Shown piece after piece: positions 50,653-60,197 of a stretch of 64,000 bases of DNA (position 1 is the first letter of the stretch; every line of letters begins with the position of its first letter). Source of the DNA: Spraguea lophii (Eukaryota > Microsporidia > Spragueidae). The notes under the pieces were generated by a model, which saw nothing but the letters and a program-made list of their open reading frames with translations, ran no database searches and had not been told where the DNA came from. The DNA lies in contig LDOQ01000342.1 in the NCBI GenBank assembly GCA_001887945.1, forward strand, positions 61,835 to 125,834. Reading direction: 5' to 3'. The translations under genes and the position numbers were made by a program.

Positions 50653-51433
50653 ACGGGGCTGTTAAATATCGCTTTATATATAATTAAATATACTAGATTT
50701 AATAGATTATCTGAATTTAGAATAAACGTATTCATTAATATCTATTTTAACCTTAGTAATATTAATTTTAAAAAACATGTGTAATTTTTTATCCATAATT
50801 GTACATCGGCTATAATAAAAATTAAAAGAGAAAATTAAAATAAAAAAATATCCTCATTTTTGAAAAAAGTTTTAAAGCCAGTTTTCTATTGATAATAGAA
50901 TGATAATTAAGGCGTAAACATGATGAGTTCAAATATCTCATATATAAAAAATATCAAAACAAAAAAATAAAAAATGGAAGAGAAGAAGATGGTTTGAGTA
51001 TATGAAAGTTCGATAATGTAATCTAATCATGTCTTATACAACCAACTCGTGTTATGTTAAAGAAATGGTTAATTAATGAAACTATAATCCTTGTTCTTAT
51101 TAATAACAAAAATAATATATATCTAGAACGAATTTAAATCCTATATAAATAGAAAACGAATATGATGCCTACCATATATAAAACTCCAGCACTCCGAAAC
51201 ATAAGGCAAAATGAAATTAATACATATATCTAACGAAGACAGTTAATACAAATTACTTGTATATTAAAAAATCGATAGAGTTACATTATGGTAAACATCA
51301 ATCAACCTGAATTTTTTGGATATGATTAAAATGTCATTTAAAAAAACGAAGGAAAATATTAACGAAATTTGAAAAATGTAGTAAAATACTACATAATATT
51401 TACAATAATTAAATTTCAAACATTTTTATTGCG
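50653..51433. other. Intergenic region with SINE copy E
   Basis: About 780 bp, mostly the old SINE copy E, without a gene. Confidence 0.5.
50876..51346 (+). mobile_element. Degenerate full-length SINE, copy E
   Basis: An eroded plus-strand copy. The B-box region is gagttcaaatatctcatat; the A-rich linker (aatatcaaaacaaaaaaata) and the following gaagagaagaagatggtttg match the consensus, as do actccagcactccgaaacat and gttaatacaaatta near the 3' end. It ends in an A6 run at 51341-51346. No target-site duplication found. Confidence 0.75.
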
Positions 51434-53848
51434 TTATAAATCCTTTACCTCTCTTTCATTCTCTTCAATTTTTTGATCGTTAACTGATTCTTTAGCCTCT
51501 AACTTTGATTTTCCATCTTCACCAATATTAAAAGTCATTCCTTGGAGTTTTTCTTTTAACTGATCAAAAATATTACCGTATTTACCATCCTTAAGATCAT
51601 CAAACTTAATGAAATGGGATTTTTTTGATTCTGGTTGTTCTTCAGTTTCTCCGTCAACTGGCTTATTGTCAATAACTGTTTCTTCTAATTCTTTAGAAGG
51701 TTCGCTTGGTAAGGCATTTTCCTCGTTCTTTTCCTCATCTTTTTTATCTGTTTCTTCATTTTTATCTTGGAGTTCTTTATCAGTGTTTTTCTCTTCATTC
51801 TTCTTTTCTGTTTCATTTTCTTCGTTTTTCTTTGCTTCTTCCTCTTCAACTTTCTTCTTTGTTTCCTTTTCTTCCTTCTTTTTTGCTTTTTCCTCTTCAG
51901 CCTTTTTCATGGCTTCTAATCTCTCTTTATTTCTTTTATATGCCTTATAAGTACTTTCCAAATCTATTCTTTTTTCCAAGAATACATCTTTCAATAAGTC
52001 CATATTATCCTTATTTTGATTATACCAATCTTCCGTTTCTTCAATATCCTTATTCATCTTTTCTATAATATCTTTATCTTTTTTCGCTTTCATTTCGTTT
52101 ATACATTCAATTAATTGATCAACACTATCTTGTCTTCCTTCAATACCAATTCTTCTACGATTATTGATTACCAATTTAGAATCATAAAAGCTTATAAAAT
52201 CTTTAAACTTTTTAAAAGAAGATGCCTTTTTGTCATTTTCATCTTTCTTTTCTCCTTCCTCCAATTCATCATTACATTCAATACCATATATTTTATTATA
52301 GATTTTTCTTACTTCTTCTAATTTTTTATTATATTTTTCTTTATCTTTTTTAGTTAAATATTCCATTTCATCTCCTCTCTCCAATAAATCTTTTATTTTC
52401 ATTCTATTAGTTCTCTCCATCAAAAAATCTTTAAGATTTTTATCTTTCTTGGTATATTCATTCTTATCAACCACTACGCTTTTATTATCGTCTATTTTTA
52501 AATAATGATGTTTGCATCCACCAGCCAGAACATCTCTGGAATACAATTGTTTACCCTGTGAAAGAAATTTAGATGCTTTAAATGCTGATAAAGGAACGAT
52601 TTTATATAATTTACCATAATAACCTATAGAAAGATTTGGTTCATTTTCCATAGTTTCCTTATCATTGTTCGATTGCTGTAATAAAGTTGAAATTTCATCT
52701 TCAAGTTTTTTCATTTCCTCTTCTTTATCTGAAACATAATTTTTTAGTTTATTAATTATTTTTGTTAAATCAAAATCAATTCCTTCAAGAACTAAAAAAT
52801 TATTTTTAACATCGTCAACAAAGAATTTAAGTTCAATTTCATTGTGTTTATATCCATTATTCTTAACCTTTCTAGATATTTCATGAAATAAATTATATAT
52901 ATCTACTGTAACTTTATATTCTTTCTCTTCTTCTGCTTCAATAGCATATGGGATAAATTTTACGTGTTTTTCTACCAATAAGGTTTTTAATTCTTCTAAT
53001 TTATCTTTAATGCTATCATTTTCCTTAATATTCAATTTCTTTTCTATATCCATGATTATCTGAGCTTCTATTTCTTCTAAAACTATATTTTCAACTTTCA
53101 TTTCAACTTTCTTATTAAATATTAGCTTTTTTTGCTTGTAAAGATAATAATTTAAATCTATGACAATTAATTTATAATCGTTTTCATCAATTACAATTTT
53201 ATCTTCTTCTCCATTTACTTTCTCTTTAATCTCTTCTTTTACTTCTGCTTCTTCGTTCTTTTCAGTAGCCTCATCTTTATTTTCTCCTTCAATATTCTTT
53301 TCTTCATCGTTTTTCTCCTCTTTATTTTTCTGTCCTTTACCTCTATCTAAACTCAACATCAAACAAGAACTCAAAGGAACTGCTTTTACCAAATTTACAT
53401 TTGCATTAACAATCGCTGTTACTTTATCAAAGAACACAATATCATCAGGAAGAACAAAAATGGTTGGCTGACCTTTCAAATCCAAATTAAACAATAAAAG
53501 TGACAATAAATTATTTTTAGATAACTTAGTATCATATGTTTCTATTTTATATTTTTTTTCATCTGCTAATCCTTTTTTCATAAAATCACAATACATATTA
53601 GGTTTATATTTCTTTTTTACAACAACTTTATCTCCACGTATAAAAAATCCCATTCCAAGATTAGCTTCACTTCCTATTGCTTTTACTTCATTATCAATTT
53701 CTACTGTTTGTAAAGATAAAAGAGTATCATCATAATACAATGTATATTCAGCGTGTACCAGTCGTGTAAATAAAACAAAAAACATTATCATTGCTTTAAA
53801 TATTCCTTGAACATCTATATTCGTAAAATGTGTTTTTGTTATGTTCAT
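51434..53848 (-). CDS. Divergent ER Hsp70-superfamily protein (GRP170/Lhs1-like), acidic insertions
   Basis: The 804-residue protein has a signal peptide (cut after about residue 33, VHA-EYTL). The next 500 residues follow the order of an Hsp70/Hsp110 ATPase domain in degenerate form: EVKAIGSEANLGMGFFI, LSLLLFNL with TIFVLPDDIVFFDKVTAIVN and NLVKAVPLSSCLMLSL, LIVIDLNYYL, and late SRDVLAGGCKHHYL (cf. the family's DE-x-VA-x-G-A-x2-x-A-x-L). A helical C-terminal region with MNKDIEETEDWYNQNKDNMD resembles the Hsp110/GRP170 lid. Two Lys/Glu-rich stretches (about 170-220 and 640-770) interrupt it. The phosphate-binding loops are not intact. The last residues are VKDL, not a standard KDEL. Seen: layout; inference: GRP170-like. 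Alternative: a secreted KE-rich structural protein. CCC lies 12 bases before the start. Confidence 0.5.
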   Translation of the reverse strand: MNITKTHFTNIDVQGIFKAMIMFFVLFTRLVHAEYTLYYDDTLLSLQTVEIDNEVKAIGSEANLGMGFFIRGDKVVVKKKYKPNMYCDFMKKGLADEKKYKIETYDTKLSKNNLLSLLLFNLDLKGQPTIFVLPDDIVFFDKVTAIVNANVNLVKAVPLSSCLMLSLDRGKGQKNKEEKNDEEKNIEGENKDEATEKNEEAEVKEEIKEKVNGEEDKIVIDENDYKLIVIDLNYYLYKQKKLIFNKKVEMKVENIVLEEIEAQIIMDIEKKLNIKENDSIKDKLEELKTLLVEKHVKFIPYAIEAEEEKEYKVTVDIYNLFHEISRKVKNNGYKHNEIELKFFVDDVKNNFLVLEGIDFDLTKIINKLKNYVSDKEEEMKKLEDEISTLLQQSNNDKETMENEPNLSIGYYGKLYKIVPLSAFKASKFLSQGKQLYSRDVLAGGCKHHYLKIDDNKSVVVDKNEYTKKDKNLKDFLMERTNRMKIKDLLERGDEMEYLTKKDKEKYNKKLEEVRKIYNKIYGIECNDELEEGEKKDENDKKASSFKKFKDFISFYDSKLVINNRRRIGIEGRQDSVDQLIECINEMKAKKDKDIIEKMNKDIEETEDWYNQNKDNMDLLKDVFLEKRIDLESTYKAYKRNKERLEAMKKAEEEKAKKKEEKETKKKVEEEEAKKNEENETEKKNEEKNTDKELQDKNEETDKKDEEKNEENALPSEPSKELEETVIDNKPVDGETEEQPESKKSHFIKFDDLKDGKYGNIFDQLKEKLQGMTFNIGEDGKSKLEAKESVNDQKIEENEREVKDL

Positions 53849-55387
53849 ATTCTAAGTTAAGGGTAGAAAGTAATTTTTTTCATATTTTTTTTGATTCTTT
53901 TTTTGATTCTTTTTTCTAAAAGGATTGGATATATTGTTTATTTACTAAAATAAATATTCTATTGAAAATATTTAATATCATTGATAAAACTTGGAATAAA
54001 AGTAAAATATAAATCATATTTCAAAAACGAAAATAAATTTAATATTTATAGAAGTCAAATTAAATTAATTTAAATATAAATATAATATTCATCACAAAAA
54101 TTAAAAATATAAAAATATACGCTATTATTTTCTTTAAATCCTTTTTCTTATTAATATACTAAATTTGTCACTTCTTTACCAAATATATTCAAAATATTGT
54201 AAACATGTTAATAAGTTAACATCACAAATCCTACTAACAAAACTTGAAAAAGATTTATAAAATTTAAATATTATAAACTCTAATTGGAAAAACAAAAAAA
54301 TAATATAAAATTGATAGCTAAATAAATTTTAATGTAATAATATTTGTGAAGTTGTCTTAAATTGGTAATAAAATCAAAATACATTACTTCTATTAAGATT
54401 ATGAAACATAATATTATTAACCTATTGAAAAACTCAAAATCATTCAAAAAAACAAAGTATCATTAAAATTGTCGAGAGCAATATAATTTTATTATATATT
54501 TTGATCATATTTCAAACCATAAATTATTGTAACATATAAATCTGAATATTATTAATTACTTCAATTATATTATTTTATTATTATTTATTTGTGGTTTTTA
54601 ATATTATTAAATATTTTCTAAACAAAAAAAACGATAATACTACTTCAGAATAAATATATTTAATGGAATAACATTTTATAAAAATTATCTAAATAATGGA
54701 TTACATTACAATTTATTTTCTTTTTTAAATAAATATAAAAGTTATCTGGTTAAATATAAAGTATAGGCAAGAAAATGATATAGAGAATAACACAACATTA
54801 TATAAAATTTATTTATAAAACTTATCACATAATCTAAATAAGCAGTTCATTTAGTATATACAATTTTAATATATTCAAATCATCAAATAAAATAATAATT
54901 AGTTATACATTGAAAATTTAAAGATATATTATTCCTTCGTATTTATTATCAACATCTGAAATAAATAAGAAATATATTTTAATATAAATTAATTTTTATT
55001 AATTTTTATTAATAAATAAACATTTATTATTAAATAAGGTAACTTTAATATTTAAATGAATAAAATAAGAGGAGATTAATGTAATTATTGTAATATTCAG
55101 AAATATAGGTGAAAAATTTTCTATAAATCAAATTATAATTTAAAGAATATGTAATAATATACTATTTTTACATATAATAATATACAGTCTATCATACTCA
55201 TAATGAGAATATAAATTTTATATTTGATAACAAATATAATAATACAATATAGGGTTAACAAGGAGATGATTGAATATTCATTAACATATATAATGATTCT
55301 AAAAATTATATAAAAAAGTTATAGAATGGGTTTTAGTGTTTTATTTTTTTAAAATATTTTATTTCAAACATACAAGAAGAAATGTAA
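53849..55387. other. Intergenic region
   Basis: About 1.5 kb of very AT-rich sequence without an open frame of interest, repeat or element that I can recognise. Confidence 0.55.
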
Positions 55388-56470
55388 TCATTCAAAGATA
55401 CATTTGCTAATTTTTAACAATGGACTAAAACAAAAACGAATATTGTTTATATTATTACATTGAATACATTCTCCTGATTTAAATTTATAAAAAATATTTT
55501 TACCATCCTGATAATTATATTTAGTAAGCTTAGAATTAATATTTTCTATCAAATTACAGGATAAATCTAAAGACTGTATTTTCTTTGAAAAATATAAAAA
55601 TTGTGGGAAATATATTATTTCATTATGAGATAAATCTAATTTCTTAAGTGTCTCTATACGTAATATTGATTCTGGAACTTTTTTTAAATTATTAAACGTT
55701 ATTATAAGAATTTCTAAATTATTTAAACTTCCTATGTTATAAAATATTTCTAAAAAATATTTTTGATTTAATTTTCCTAATCCATTAAGCTTTAATTTTA
55801 ATTTTTCAATTTTTAAAGAAATTGGATTAGGATCATATGTGAATTGTAAAACTTTTAACGGTGTTCTTACAATTGATAACATCTTTAAATATTTTATTTG
55901 ATTGTATATTGGAATTATAAATGTATCTATTTTATTTTCCTGTATTTTTAAATAATTAAGACTTTCAATAATAAAAATCGCGTCTGGCATATCAATAAAA
56001 TTATTATTTTTTATCGAAAGATATTTAAGATTGCTTAATACAGATAATACAGCAGGAATACTGCTAATTTTTGTATTTGTTATTTTAAGCACAGAAAGTT
56101 TCTCCAAAAAAATAATATATTTGGGAATATTCATTATGTTTGAAGATATTTTATTACCATCATCATCTATATCCAAATTTATATCAGGAACACATTCGAT
56201 ATATTCTATATATGCATTTTTCATATCTTCATTATATCCTACATTGTATACAACATGAGAATTTTCTAGAAATTCCATTAATTCTTTTCTCTTGCATATT
56301 ATTTTATATTCGTGATTATTTGGAAGTTTTTCTGAAATATGCTTGAAAATAAAATCACTTAAAATTATTCTTTTACAATTTTCGTATTCGATACATTGGA
56401 AGCCATGATCGTATGAAAAACAAAATAGAACATAAGTTAGAAAAGGAAGATGTTGATAAATCATTAGCAT
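55388..56470 (-). CDS. Secreted leucine-rich-repeat protein
   Basis: This 360-residue protein begins with a signal peptide (PFLTYVLFCFSYDHG) and has leucine-rich repeats from about residue 120 to 320. Repeats such as LSVLKITNTKISSIPAVLSV, LKYLSIKNNNFIDMPDAIF, LEILIITFNNLKKVPESIL and LKKLDLSHNEIIYFPQFL show the L-x2-L-x-L-x2-N-x-(I/L) pattern. The ends are Cys-bearing, with FQCIEYENC at the start and GECIQCNN and FCFSP at the end, which would suit caps held by disulfides outside the cytosol. LRR secreted proteins form expanded families in several insect and aquatic microsporidia. Ligand and location are unknown. No C-run precedes the start. Confidence 0.8.
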   Translation of the reverse strand: MLMIYQHLPFLTYVLFCFSYDHGFQCIEYENCKRIILSDFIFKHISEKLPNNHEYKIICKRKELMEFLENSHVVYNVGYNEDMKNAYIEYIECVPDINLDIDDDGNKISSNIMNIPKYIIFLEKLSVLKITNTKISSIPAVLSVLSNLKYLSIKNNNFIDMPDAIFIIESLNYLKIQENKIDTFIIPIYNQIKYLKMLSIVRTPLKVLQFTYDPNPISLKIEKLKLKLNGLGKLNQKYFLEIFYNIGSLNNLEILIITFNNLKKVPESILRIETLKKLDLSHNEIIYFPQFLYFSKKIQSLDLSCNLIENINSKLTKYNYQDGKNIFYKFKSGECIQCNNINNIRFCFSPLLKISKCIFE

Positions 56471-58006
56471 ATGAATATTTTCTAAATTTATATTAACATT
56501 AAACTTTTATGATTTATATATGTAATATTAAAATATTTATTGATGTGATATAAAAATATATTTGATCGATCTTCCTAATAAATAAAATAAGATATTGTAA
56601 TGATTAATAATCCTGTTTAAATAACTTTATATGATGCATTGAATATTATTTAGAAAGAAAAAACTATCAATCGCGTTCGCGTATATTTCTGAATTATCAA
56701 AGCTTATAAAGGTTTTAGAATGACTAACTGTTAAATACTATATCTTTGATTTAATACTGATTTATATATTTCCACATTATGTTTTATTATTGGACATCTG
56801 CAATATTGGTCAATTCATACATTACTGATGTTAATTTTTATTTTCCTACCGATGTCTATACACATAATATATTTCTTTTAGTTTTATAATTTTGTTTAAG
56901 AAAAAACTTTCGTTTATTCCAATAATAATACGATTAATAATTATATTCATTCTTATAATTATAATTTATATAGGAATTACTGTGTCAATAAACTTTTCAC
57001 AGATTCTCAGTCCCCAATATATTTTTCAGATAAATTTAATTTTTTATTTGCTTTCGACAAAAGAGTGGAAAATCCTTCTTCCACCTATTACTAAGATTTT
57101 ATCAGATAAATTAAATCGTTGCTTGTTTCCTACACTTAATGGCTTATAAAAAATTCTTATTATTTTTAATTGATAATTTGTTATTTAAAAAAGAAAAGTT
57201 ATTTGCTTTAATACTCTATCTTTTTTATTCTAAAGAACATCTCCGTTTATAACCATCCATAATATTTAAAATTTAACCAATGTTATAAAAATATTACAGG
57301 TAAATAAAATATCTATTTTTGATAATATGATATTTATTTAAAAACTTGATTATATTCTATTTCTTAAATAATTTTGTTGAATCTTTAAATTTGTAATTTC
57401 ATCTTCATACCAAGATCTCATTTATTTATTTTAATCTTTATATATTCCAACATCACTGTCCCTGCTTCATAAATAACCAATGATGATATTGATTCTCCTT
57501 TTTCTCATGCCTTTAAATTTATAACCATGATCACCATATAATATAATTGTGTGTTATTTCACTTGTTTAAGAACTTATTAATTTCCAAATTGTTTATTTG
57601 TTAATAAGTTCATATTTTCTATATCTTTTTTAAATGTCATCTTTCAAATATTGTTTTCAAATGTATTCACTTTCAATTTTATAATAACAAAAGAAATATA
57701 ATTTTATTTTTAACAATATTTCTAAAGAGAAAATATAAAGTATTTTATTTATAAATATTGTAAATTTCTTTATAAGCCAATTTTATACATAATTTTTATT
57801 TTTAGAAATTTCATAATCTTTGATAACCATGTGTCATATTTTTATTAAATTCAATATTTTAAAAAATATTTTGAATTTGTTAAAATAAATGGATAAAGTT
57901 TTTCTCTCCCTTTGGCGGAAAACAAAAATAAAATTCAATATTTTTAAAAAACAAGCCATTCTTCAATTTTTATTTTTTTATAAAAAAAAATTTTACCACC
58001 CATAAA
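56471..58006. other. Intergenic region
   Basis: About 1.5 kb. An 85-codon hydrophobic plus-strand frame at 56892 lacks a start signal and is probably chance. The region near 57420-57560 keeps a coding-like flavour on the minus strand (GDHGYKFKGMRKRRINII), perhaps a gene remnant. It ends with TTACCACCCATAAA before eL37. Confidence 0.4.
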
Positions 58007-58315
58007 ATGGTAAGTTTAAATTATTTTTCTAATTTTTAGTCCAAAGGTACACCAAGTAACGGTAAAAAGAACAAACGTAATCACACAACATGCTGCAGAT
58101 GTGGATCTGTTTCTTTTCACAAACAGAAAGGAAAATGTTCATCATGTGCTTATCCAGAAAAGAAAATGAAGAAAATGCAAAATAGAAAGGCAATGTTAAA
58201 AAAGACAACAGGTACAGGAAAAATGAGACATATGAAGAAAGAAAGAATTAGTAGAAGAGCAGGATATCCAGGAAACCCAATATTGAAAGAAATAAGAAAT
58301 AAAATTAAATCATAA
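58007..58315 (+). CDS. Large-subunit ribosomal protein eL37, intron after the start codon (58007-58009 and 58040-58315)
   Basis: A zinc-ribbon protein of the 60S subunit. Exon 1 is the ATG alone, following TTACCACCCATAAA. After a 30-nt intron, exon 2 encodes SKGTPSNGKKNKRNHTTCCR, the CxxC zinc knuckles (CRCG, CSSCAYP), and the family's TTGTGKMRHMKK motif. The whole product is 92 residues, the normal size. Unspliced, the ATG would read into a stop after about ten codons, so splicing is required. Introns directly after the start codon of ribosomal protein genes are typical of microsporidia. Confidence 0.93.
58010..58039 (+). other. 30-nt spliceosomal intron of the eL37 gene
   Basis: It begins GTAAGT and ends CTAATTTTTAG, with the probable branch-point A in CTAAT eight to nine bases before the end. 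Its excision joins ATG to TCC. Confidence 0.9.
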
Positions 58316-58378
58316 TTTTATTTAGGTAGCTTTTTTAATTTAAAATATTTTTATAATAAAAATAATCTTTTACCCTCT

Positions 58379-58933
58379 ATGTATTGGTTTTGTTTTTCTT
58401 TTTGTGCATTAAATATACATTTCAATAAAGAAATATCCAATAATTATACCAAATTACGTACATATGAAGATGAAAATAAAATTTATGAATTTTTCACAGA
58501 CAACAAAAAAAATAATCCCATATTCATCCAAATACATACCCCAGTAATCATCAATAGATTAATAGAATTACAATCACCAATAACATATATTGAAGGTAAC
58601 ACCAAATACTCCATACAACCGTTCAAAGAAATTATCGTTGAAACAGATGATTATAAATTCTCAGCAGGAATTTATCATAACACACAACTTACACTCGATA
58701 ATAATATCACCCAGATATTTGAAAATGGAGATTATTCAGATACAATTAATAAAAAAAGATGGAAATCCATTGTATATTACATACCAGCACCTACCCCGTT
58801 AGCTATAGAGCGTATAACAGAAAAAGAAGTATGTGTGTATGAAATTATCATAAAAGGAAATATCATGACAAATTGTATTACAGACGCAATAAATGTTTAT
58901 CCAAGAATTATAAATAAAAAAAAGAAAGAATAA
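58379..58933 (+). CDS. Secreted MRH-domain (mannose-6-phosphate receptor homology) lectin-like protein
   Basis: The 184-residue protein starts right after TTTTACCCTCT with a short hydrophobic signal (MYWFCFSFCALNI). From about residue 95 it resembles an MRH domain, the sugar-binding fold of OS-9/Yos9, glucosidase II-beta and GNPTG. The block ITQIFENGDYSD has the ligand Gln (112). R127 lies in KKRWKSIVYYI. EKEVCVYEI supplies Glu 148, Cys 152 and Tyr 154 in the family's E-x3-C-x-Y pattern, with the partner Cys 166. INVYPRI at the end recalls the VYPTL that closes the domain in some members. The usual second Cys of the NGD-x-C motif is Ser. A role in ER quality control or surface glycan binding is inference. 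Confidence 0.55.
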   Translation: MYWFCFSFCALNIHFNKEISNNYTKLRTYEDENKIYEFFTDNKKNNPIFIQIHTPVIINRLIELQSPITYIEGNTKYSIQPFKEIIVETDDYKFSAGIYHNTQLTLDNNITQIFENGDYSDTINKKRWKSIVYYIPAPTPLAIERITEKEVCVYEIIIKGNIMTNCITDAINVYPRIINKKKKE

Positions 58934-59312
58934 AAAAATTATGATGGAAAATAAACTTTTTATTAATTCGGTGATATTAATATTTTTTAATAACATTTAT
59001 TTGATACAATGATAAATATATTTACTTTAATATCAGATAATGAAATCTGATTAATTTTATTTCAAAAAAATAATATGAAACAATAATCTTTAAATATTAC
59101 AACGTAATTTCAATTAAATGTTTATTTATCCATTTCATTATAAATTCTTTTAAAATACAAATAATTTATAAAATTAATATAAAAAATAATTAAGAAGAGG
59201 TTCTTTTCCAATTGTAGAAAAATATTTCTTATATTTTTTATAAAAGAAAAGGAAATAATTTTTAAGCTTTAATTATTTGAGTGTTAACAAAAATTTATTT
59301 ATGGTTTTTTGT
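58934..59312. other. Convergent intergenic region
   Basis: About 380 bp between the 3' ends of the MRH-like gene and the second DMT transporter; AT-rich, nothing recognisable. Confidence 0.5.
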
Positions 59313-60197
59313 TTAAATTTCTTCTTCTGCATCTGAATATATCGTTAAAATAATAGAAGATGTAATACATACTAAATATAATCCTAATTTCACATATGAA
59401 AAATTAGGACCTATCATTTTAGCTATTCCGAGATATGAACTGGAAGAGAGCATACTGGTTTGAAAACAAATGGGTTTATATTTTTTAACGTATCTTGGAT
59501 TCATAAGATAGGCAGAGGATAGAAATAAAGAATATCCTAAAATATAAAATATATTATTTTTGTAGAATGGAAGGATTTCGTTCATAGGAAGAAAATGTTT
59601 ACGATCAAGAATAGATGTTAAAATCAAACCAATTATAAAAGAATAAAGGGATAGATATCGTAAATGTAATTTTACGTTACATTTTTTTATAATATTTTGA
59701 ACCAAGTATAGATTTACTATGATAGCAATATTTCCAAGTAAAGCAAATATTGTAGCTAAAATAGAAAATGTAAAAATATCATTATTCTTATTTATGAAGA
59801 ATGTAATTATTACTAACATTAAGAATAGGAATAATTTTGTAATCGTTATGTTTTCTTTCTCTTTTCTGATGTATACTTTATAAATAACATTTATTGGATA
59901 GATTAACTGTGATATAAAAGCTACATAGTAAGATTGTGTTAATCTGTATGCGTATAACATAAAAAGTACCACTCCTATAATAGAAAATGAGCATATAAAA
60001 ATTTCTTTATGTGGTGGATTTCCTTTCCCTTTGAAAAATAATTCATTCAATGTAAATAATGTGATAAAAAATATACCGATAGTTAAAAATAGCCATGTAT
60101 TTTTAGGAAGATTGTTTGCACAGAATCCATAACAACCAAAACATAATCCAATACATTGACCAAAAAGACATCTAAAAAATAAATCTTTGTATTTCAT
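59313..60197 (-). CDS. DMT-type multipass transporter, paralog of 22051-23091
   Basis: This 294-residue protein with about ten hydrophobic segments starts just after ACGCCCCG. The block YYVAFISQLIYPINVIYKVYIRKEKENIT is nearly the same as in the gene at 22051. So are KKYKPICFQTSMLSSSSYLG and the general spacing. It lacks the charged C-terminal tail and the loop insertions of the paralog. The two are dispersed duplicates, about 36 kb apart. A nucleotide-sugar or drug/metabolite transporter of the secretory pathway is the best guess; the substrate is not evident. Confidence 0.65.
   Translation of the reverse strand: MKYKDLFFRCLFGQCIGLCFGCYGFCANNLPKNTWLFLTIGIFFITLFTLNELFFKGKGNPPHKEIFICSFSIIGVVLFMLYAYRLTQSYYVAFISQLIYPINVIYKVYIRKEKENITITKLFLFLMLVIITFFINKNNDIFTFSILATIFALLGNIAIIVNLYLVQNIIKKCNVKLHLRYLSLYSFIIGLILTSILDRKHFLPMNEILPFYKNNIFYILGYSLFLSSAYLMNPRYVKKYKPICFQTSMLSSSSYLGIAKMIGPNFSYVKLGLYLVCITSSIILTIYSDAEEEI

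Noticed and set aside
56892..57149. An 85-codon hydrophobic plus-strand frame
   Set aside because: Very Ile-rich, begins without an ATG and without a start signal; hydrophobic frames like this arise by chance in AT-rich DNA.
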